From: Volvox africanus
Lineage: Eukaryota; Chlorophyta; Chlorophyceae; Chlamydomonadales; Volvocaceae
Reading direction: 5' to 3'
Length of the DNA: 64,000 bases
Assembly: GCA_030268105.1 (NCBI GenBank)
Contig: BSDZ01000094.1
Location: forward strand, 1,612,501-1,676,500
The translations under genes and the position numbers were made by a program. Of the stretch, positions 57,625-64,000 are shown in pieces. The notes under the pieces were generated by a model. The model saw only the letters and a list, made by a program, of their open reading frames with translations, ran no database searches and was not told the DNA's origin. The first letter of the stretch is position 1. Each line of letters starts with the position of its first letter.

Positions 57625-58270
57625 CCATGATAAACCATACACACTCTGGCGGCGGCAGAATATGACGTATGGTGATGAGCTGAAGGAATCAAGCTTGTGT
57701 GTGTAATCTGCTGTGTACGAAAAAGCAAGGTACGTAAAAAGAAAGTGCGTTCAGATCCGATGTTACCTAGCTAACAGCTGACCGGACGCAACAGACAAGC
57801 GTAAAACCTCTAGATAAATCCTGCTGGCCGCGATGCCGCCATTAGGTTGAGGTTGAGAAAACCGAGCGATAGCGCCGGCTAAAAGAAAAGGTACGTAGGA
57901 GAGGGTAGAGACCTCGGTCGTTGTCATTTCATTCTCACGCTGCACGCATAATTGCATATCCATGTGACCACATATTTGACTGGCTGGTTGGAAACCACGT
58001 CTGCGAAAGATAATATCACATCAAATAAGGCTGGGCCGTTTACTGCATGCCGCCGCGCTTCCTTCATATTCCTTCAGATATCTCCAAATTCTTCCAGATT
58101 GTGCCACAGATGCGGTTGATAGCCGCTAGCTCATAGCAGAAATGTTCCGCAGCACTGCGAGAACGATAAGACATAATGGCAAGATGTAAGGAAGGACTCA
58201 GGGAAAGGCAGGGCGTCTGGCAGGTAAGCACATACACAAGGACCGATTTGGCCCCCATTGATGACCTCAC

Positions 58271-60096
58271 CATTACGAAGGAACGCCATGTCGTTTGCGT
58301 AGTTTCCTGGGAGCCTGTACCGGCAAACCACGATCTTGCAGCCACCGTTGTAGACCGCTCGCGTCCCCAACTGAATGGGCATATCTGCGACACCCACGCC
58401 ACACCCAAGACGGGACGTGCTCTTCCAAACGACTTGGGTAAAGTGACCAACCGCTTTCGGCCAGTTATCGGCGAATGGTTGCTGCGCGTTGAAGTCGTAA
58501 TTTTCGACTTCATCGTACCAAGATTTGACTGCTAAGGTACAGGAGCTATCAGGTTTGGGATATCCCTGAGTCAACAACAGATTCTCGCCGTAGTCTCTGC
58601 CATTTGAGTGCCTGAGAGGACAGCCCTGACTTGCCAGCTGTTGGGCGTAGGCGGTGGAGCCGGCCGCGAGGTCTTCATCCCATTCCAATGGAGGAGCCTG
58701 ATGTCGGGTGCGGTAAAAGTTGTGTACGTCGAGAACTGTTTGTGCATCTGGGCAATTGCTGCCTGCAAGGTGGTAGGGGAGAGGAGGGGAGGGGAGGGGA
58801 GGGGAGGGCTGGAAGGGGATATTGCGTACATTAATAGATGCGTAATGATACGGTCAGGAGGGGAGGGGAGGGAAGGGTAAGGGGAGGGGAGGGGAGGGAA
58901 GGGAAAGGGGAGGGGAGGGGAAAGGGGAGGGAAGGCGACATACACACATACACTTCCGCACATACGCACGTACACATCTTGTCTATAATGACATTTCATG
59001 GAATTCAAACTATTTACGTTTTCAGATGCTTAAAGGTCAAGCGTTGTCCCATGTGGACGAAGGGCTTCTGCTACCGTACACGATCCCGAACCCGGTTTGT
59101 AGCAGGGTGCACCTGGAACACCATCTTGAGCTGCTGAAAAACTGTAATCAGTATTCTTGTCGGTAGAAGCTCGGGCGCCGAGTTTCGGAGGGGGGGGAAG
59201 GGGCGGTGGCAGTGGAGGCCGAGGTGGCTTTGGTGATGGCGGCAGCGGCCGTGGAGAAGGGGGTGACGGAGATGGCGGCGGCGGGGAAGGGGACGGAGGA
59301 CGTGGTGGGCGCGGCGGCCGTGGCGACGGGGGCTGGGGTGGCGACGGACGTTGTAAAGGGGGCGGCCGGGGTGGGCGTGGGAGTCGAGGTGGTGCCGGGG
59401 AGGGAGGTCGTGGGGAGGGAGATGGGCGTGGGGGCCGTGGAAGGGGAGATGGCCGTGAAGGCAGCCGCGGGGACGGAGGAGGGGGTTTGCGGATCCGACG
59501 TGGAGGCGGTGATTTTGGAGAACCCCGACCGAGAGATGGTGGTTTGGATGTGGCATTGAAGGGAGATGGTTGCGAGGATTCCTTCGTCGCTGGGGAGGTT
59601 TGCGGTAGGTTTGACGATGGGGGAGAGGGTGGCAGGGGCGAAGGTGAAGGGAAAGATGCGGTGAGGAGGATAAGAGGTAGGGGGAAACGAAGCCCAAGTG
59701 CAGAGATGGGCGATGGAGGCGGAGGAGAAGATGAAGATGGCAAATTGGGTACCCTTGACAGAAGGCTCGACGGAATAGCTGGCGCAGTGGCGGGCGACCC
59801 CGGCAAGCTGCCTGCAGACGACAGATCGTCACTTTTCGCAAGAGCTTTACGCTGAGACCTAAGTCGAGCATCACCTGTGAAGGAGAAACAGTTAACAAAG
59901 CGGCAGAGGTCATCAGATTGTTCGTGTGGCAAGGCGAGCCGTTGGCAGCAATGGCCCTACGATGTTGATTTTTGTACATCAACTTGCAATTGCAAATCAT
60001 CCATATTTACTTACGAGTAATGATCAGCTCATTCGCCAGTAAGTTGTAGGGAAAACCCAAACTGATGATGACGAAGAACGCCACAAGGAAATGCAT
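58271..60096 (-). CDS. CAP8: secreted CAP-domain protein with long Ser/Pro stalk
   Basis: Three exons: 60096-60015 (MHFLVAFFVIISLGFPYNLL.., signal peptide, GTAAGT donor), 59874-59113 (254-residue stalk, first mixed SSLLSRVPNLPSSSSPPPP, then Pro/Arg/Ser runs, ending AAQDGVPG) and 58762-58271 (CAP). Joins are phase 1; about 445 residues before an unseen last exon. The stalk donor chosen (CAG|GTGCAC) gives GVPG|SNCPD, matching GVLPG|GNCPD of CAP3 and CAP4. The CAP part has VLDVHNFYR, LRHSNGRDYGENL, WYDEV, GHFTQVVW, GGCKIVVCRYRLPGN; cavity residues are complete. The start of the CAP exon and the preceding GGGGA-rich intron match CAP6. Confidence 0.87.
58783..58935 (+). repeat. (GGGGA)n-rich tract
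   Basis: Two blocks of imperfect GGGGA units (58783-58815 and 58856-58935) in the CAP8 intron between stalk and CAP exons. CAP6 has a shorter related tract at 42419-42470 in the same intron, next to near-identical CAP exon starts. Confidence 0.9.
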
Positions 60097-60109
60097 TGCG
60101 AGCTGCTTA

Positions 60110-62600
60110 CGGTTAGCCACTATCCTATGTACGCTTTATTTTTAATAGTCGTTTTCTAGAGGCTAACTGCCTACCTGGATGATTTTTTTGCAGCGTAATG
60201 AGGAACGAGAGCTCAAATCCTAACGTGCAGCACATAGCCCTGTTGAAGACTGATATGATTTCAATTTTGAAAAGAGTTAAGATCGTAGAAATACACGGTA
60301 TTAACTGCGATCTTAAAGTGTCGTTTATCGGCGAAAAATACGGCCGTACAGGACGGGCACGATGCTTAGTGTTCGATGTCATTTCTTGTGAGAAACTTTA
60401 TGATGTAGTTTAATGATAAAGTTAATGTCTTCCAGACAACCTGAGCCTGTATTTAAGTTTCCTGGCTCGTCCGAGCCCTACAAATAAATCATTAAGTGCA
60501 TGGGAAATCCCAAATTCACTGAGCTAAAGTTCAGTTATGTAGCAGATAATTTTCATGACAATCTCAAATATACTTGGGTGTATGTCTTTGGCAAAGCTTA
60601 AAACAAAGCTCAACAGTTCACATTTGCTAACCTGTCGAAGTTCAGGTATTTCAAACATTAACTACGCATATATACTTTGATTCAAGACTTAAGTTTCTCC
60701 CAGATTTTCAATTTTTATGGGGTGCAACTTGATGTTGTGAAATGGCGGGCCTGCCTGCCCTGGATACTATTGCGACTATCCATATGCCTTCGGTATTCAC
60801 CATTACCTTGCAACCCCCTGAATCCAAAAAGTGAATTCCTCGCAAATAGTTCGTGCAGCTGTCGCCATCTCGATAATGTTTGACTATTCAAACCCTTTTC
60901 AGCTCCTTTAGTGTGGTACAAAACTACGAATTCCAAAAAGCCCTTCGGTGCCTTGATATGCTAAATGCTCTCCTGCTCCTTTCTCAGATGGCTGAGGTCC
61001 CATTCTCCGCTATCAGTTGCTACCAGAACTTAACGTGGCCATATGCCAAAGCGGAGCACAGCAACTCTTGGATGATTTGAAGCTTTTATATTTATCTTCA
61101 CGATTTTACCGTCTGCTGTACAGCAATGGCTTCAGCTTTCAACTGTGTAGTACGCCGAAGCAACAGGCAGACGCCAGCCCTATTAAGTTCGCCCGATCAA
61201 TGCCGACGCGTCCTCCAAGGATAACGCTAATAATCCCATAACACCAGAGTCGGGATTTCAAAAAGCCCTTCCTTCCCCCTAAATCGTGGGCATTACTCAT
61301 TAATAATTCTGGGACGTCGTAACCTGGAAAATATTTTTTCTTGTATTAAAAGGATTCTCGAATGCCTTTTTTAATAAAGAATCGTGATTAGCTTTTTAAT
61401 CTTGACCTACCGGGCAAAGACATCTCAACACTCTCCTGCGCACCGAAGGTCTAATCAGCCACAAGCCGATTCGCTCGACAGGATGTAGCAACGCCGCCCT
61501 CCCTCGCTCCGGCCTTATTACCACGCCGTCGCGCATCCATCAAATTGAAACCAATCGTGCCGGGAGACTCTCCCACCGGCGTAGTGACGTAATGAGCCTT
61601 TATGATATATATCAGGTTCTAAAAATATACAATATTTCGAAATCACATTCTCTCTAACAACAAAACAAAACAAAACAAATAACCCTGAAGAAGGAAGTGT
61701 TGAAGGCTTGTAGCCTTGCAAAACAAACGCACAATTCCCACCAAAACATACACAAACACATACACACACGTACACAAAATGAGCTCTTGAACTCACCGTT
61801 ATTTTATAACCTCCATCGTCTATAGCGCCCGGCAATGAAGGCGACTCCCATGGCTGGCTATCCCAATCGCCCTTCCCTCCTCTACCCTCCCCTCCACATG
61901 TCTTATTATTATGTCCTTACTTGACCGGCATACCGATCCAGATCCAGATCTAGTTCCCCTCCCACACCTCCCGCTCCTCCCGCGCCTTTCTCCTTGCTTT
62001 CACCTCCCGCATACTGTTCTTGCTCCCCGATGCCCCTGTCCCGGCCTCCCGCATGCAGCTGGGGGGTCCCGGCAGCCACTCTACGTTTATACTGTTATAG
62101 AAGATTGCAGGGCTCGGCCAACGAAGTCTTTACCTTATATTGTAATTATTAATGTTAGGGTTGACATATTTCGCAGACATGAAAAACCAGTGCATCAAAT
62201 TAACTCCTCAAGACCCCTCGTCCCCCCTCACCATCGACCTCCTGACAATACACAATGCCTCTGCCTCTCCCCCTCCCACAAAAATCTTCCCTCCTCTCCT
62301 CTCCTCTCCTCTCCTCGCCGCATTCCCGCCGTCGGGGTCAAACCCCGGAAAGCCACTAAAGCACATATGGATTCTAAACAAAATGAAATATGATTAAGGT
62401 GAGCCGGACGCGGATGCGGATGTTTCTCAACTGGGATTCCGCCCTCCGCTTCAACCTCACACTAATCCTATGCTTCCTCGAGGAGACATCCGCCAATCTC
62501 TGCTCACTCTCCGTTTTCTTCCATCCCCTCTCCGAGTCTGTTTTTTCCCTCCTCCCCTCCCCTCCCCTCCACACACATAAACACATACAAACAATCACTC
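60110..62600. other. Intergenic, no gene recognised
   Basis: Upstream of CAP8 and downstream of the SDR gene. Frames such as 60198-60413 and 61911-62393 show no recognisable motif. Short CTCCT runs occur near 62290-62318. Otherwise I see nothing. Confidence 0.45.
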
Positions 62601-62612
62601 TTTACAAAATCT

Positions 62613-63787
62613 TCAAGCCCGCACTTCAACAGTCTCTTTCGCGTTCACCTTTTCTTTCACCGTTTCAGCATCTGCTGCCGGCTGTGGGGTGGCTTTGGAG
62701 AGCACGGAGGCGCCGTTGGCGCCGTCGCCTGCCCCCGGCTGCGGTGCCACCGCCGTCGCGGTAGGCTGTTGTTGGCCGCGGATGATCGCTACCTGCGCCA
62801 CAATCTCCTTTCTTCGCTCTTCCGTGACGGGTGGGGGCGGGGGCACCGCCCTGGGCATGGGATGTAAACCCACTCGCCAGCGGTGCTTGTCTACGTGGCG
62901 GCGGCGGCGGCGGGGGAGCAGGCAGTTGATGGGGGCCCGTAAGCAGTCCAACGAACGGTATGGTTAACTCCGATCAAAGCAGGTCGGATGCAGCCAAAAA
63001 ACTCAATGGAAGTATAAAGAATATACAAGAATGATACAAATATCATACAAGTATAAATATGAATACAAATAAAATGCAAATACACATATAAACATAAACG
63101 TGAGTATCAATATAAGTTAATTAATTAAAATAAATACAACATAAGCACAAAGAACTTGAACAACAAAGACAAAGACAAATACCGGGAGATAGATTTAATA
63201 CATTTTCGCTTCCTTCGTCCTCCGCCAAACCACCGAAAGGGGAGGGGGTCGTTTCCGACCCTGACAGGCAAACGCATGGACAAACACACTCACACAGATG
63301 AACACACGTAGGCACAAACTTCCCACCTAGAGCCAGCTTCAGGAAGAGCCGCACGTAGTCCCACTGACCCATGGGTCGCTTGCCCTTGCTCTCGGCCGCC
63401 TCATTGCGCCGCAACTCAAACGTCTACAACGAGCAAAAATGCAACGAGCCAGAGGAAGTAAATGACAAACAACCATAAAACCGAGATTGGAGAATGATGC
63501 AGAGTTGCAGGTGCTGTTGGGCGATGAGTGCAAAGAAAGACCGAAGAAAAAACAGATTCCATAAAAAAGGGAGATTGATAGCATGTGGCATGAAACAAGC
63601 ACACACACACACATGCACGCACAGCATGCGTCCCCCATCGCCCGTCGTACCTTGCCCGTGGCTTCCGGCATGTTGACCGCCATTGCCAGACACTCGGCTA
63701 CCTCGTCGCGGCTGATCTGCCCCACGATGTCGTCGCCCTGTTCGGCTTGGAGGAGGTACGGCCCGCCCTCCGAGCTGTCAATCATCC
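62613..63787 (-). CDS. Atypical SDR / NAD(P)-binding protein, C-terminal part (runs off window)
   Basis: Three 3' exons fit on the minus strand: 63787-63651, 63423-63327 and 62890-62613 with a stop codon. Their phases agree (0, then 1). Translation gives SSEGGPYLLQAEQGDDIVGQ, ISRDEVAECLAMAVNMPEATGK, then TFELRRNEAAESKGKRPMGQ and WDYVRLFLKLAL, then a Pro-rich and Lys/Glu tail with PPPPPVTEERRKEIVAQV. The GDxxxGxISRxxVAxxxxxAL stretch followed by TFELRR is the C-terminal signature of the NAD(P)-binding Rossmann proteins related to NmrA-like and Tic62-like atypical SDRs, common in plastids of plants and algae. The Rossmann N-terminus (GxxGxxG) would lie right of the window, so the cofactor cannot be judged. 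Substrate unknown. Confidence 0.72.
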
Positions 63788-64000
63788 CTAAATAAAAATA
63801 AAAAAAGAAATTAAAAATTCATTCAAATAATTATGATAACAAATTCAATTTCGAATTCGCCGTGTTCACGTTTTATACTGGAGTGTAAGAAGCTCCTGGA
63901 AGTGGACCGTACGAATGCACACGGGAAACACACATAAACAAAATACACATATACACAGACAGGCAGACGAAGCCGCGTGCTTGGTCTCTCCCTCCCCCCT

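Larger units (their letters stand above)
50200..58265. other. Long intergenic stretch, no gene recognised
   Basis: About 8 kb upstream of CAP7 and downstream of CAP8. No frame shows recognisable motifs. Notable contents are a pentanucleotide array (54624-54728), an R1 copy (55318-55412), two similar short blocks (about 55760-55800 and 56108-56155, both with CACCCC(A/G)GCATC..CGCTATTG), (CCCAG)n near 56957-56986 and duplicated block copy 2 (57341-57624). Confidence 0.45.

Noticed and set aside
62390..62967. Plus-strand frames overlapping the SDR gene 3' end
   Set aside because: Antisense to the better supported minus-strand exon, which has consistent phases.

Overview
The window looks like nuclear DNA of a green alga, most likely a chlorophycean and probably volvocine. 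The grounds are spliced genes with GT-AG introns, secreted proteins with long Ser/Pro (hydroxyproline-rich glycoprotein type) tracts, a protein built from Pmp-like GGA(I/L)..FxxN repeats, interstitial CCCTAAAA/TTTTAGGG telomere-type repeats, and much simple-sequence DNA. The organism is an inference; no rRNA or organelle marker is present.

The main content is a dispersed array of eight CAP-superfamily (SCP/TAPS, PR-1-like) secreted-protein genes, named CAP1 to CAP8 here: CAP1 (+, 16-662, cut by the left edge), CAP2 (-, 8589-11222), CAP3 (-, 24628-26682), CAP4 (+, 29203-31994), CAP5 (-, 36527-37956), CAP6 (-, 41911-44158), CAP7 (-, 48205-50190) and CAP8 (-, 58271-60096). The seven complete-looking genes share one plan: a short signal-peptide exon, a Pro-rich exon, then a CAP exon. 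I resolved splice sites by eye, and almost every junction between modules is phase 1, so signal, Pro-rich stalk and CAP head are interchangeable symmetrical cassettes. Sequence similarity is patchy along the genes: CAP6 and CAP7 share a signal exon, CAP6 and CAP8 share the start of the CAP exon, and CAP3 and CAP4 share the Pro exon and its intron but less of the CAP head. That suggests cassette shuffling or gene conversion. CAP7 has lost most of the conserved CAP cavity residues.

Between CAP2 and CAP3 lies a gene (-, 15035-20596) for a secreted protein with Pmp-type beta-helix repeats. Its frame is broken by one in-frame TAA and one frameshift. A near-identical, partial inverted copy of its 3' part (21019-22266) sits upstream of its own start, so the locus is a foldback inverted duplication.

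At the right edge (-, 62613-63787, continuing past the window) is the 3' half of an atypical SDR-type NAD(P)-binding protein.

The rest is intergenic or intronic DNA rich in repeats: long microsatellites, two foldback/TIR elements (32112-32804 and 47282-47492), a dispersed repeat family of about 110 bp in at least six places, a duplicated block of about 270 bp (40207/57341), perfect hairpins, and head-to-head telomere-like repeats at 47736-47818. Start codons and splice sites are inferred from sequence alone. The last (3') exons of the CAP genes were not found, because every CAP exon ends at a conserved donor after the Asn-Gly codons.
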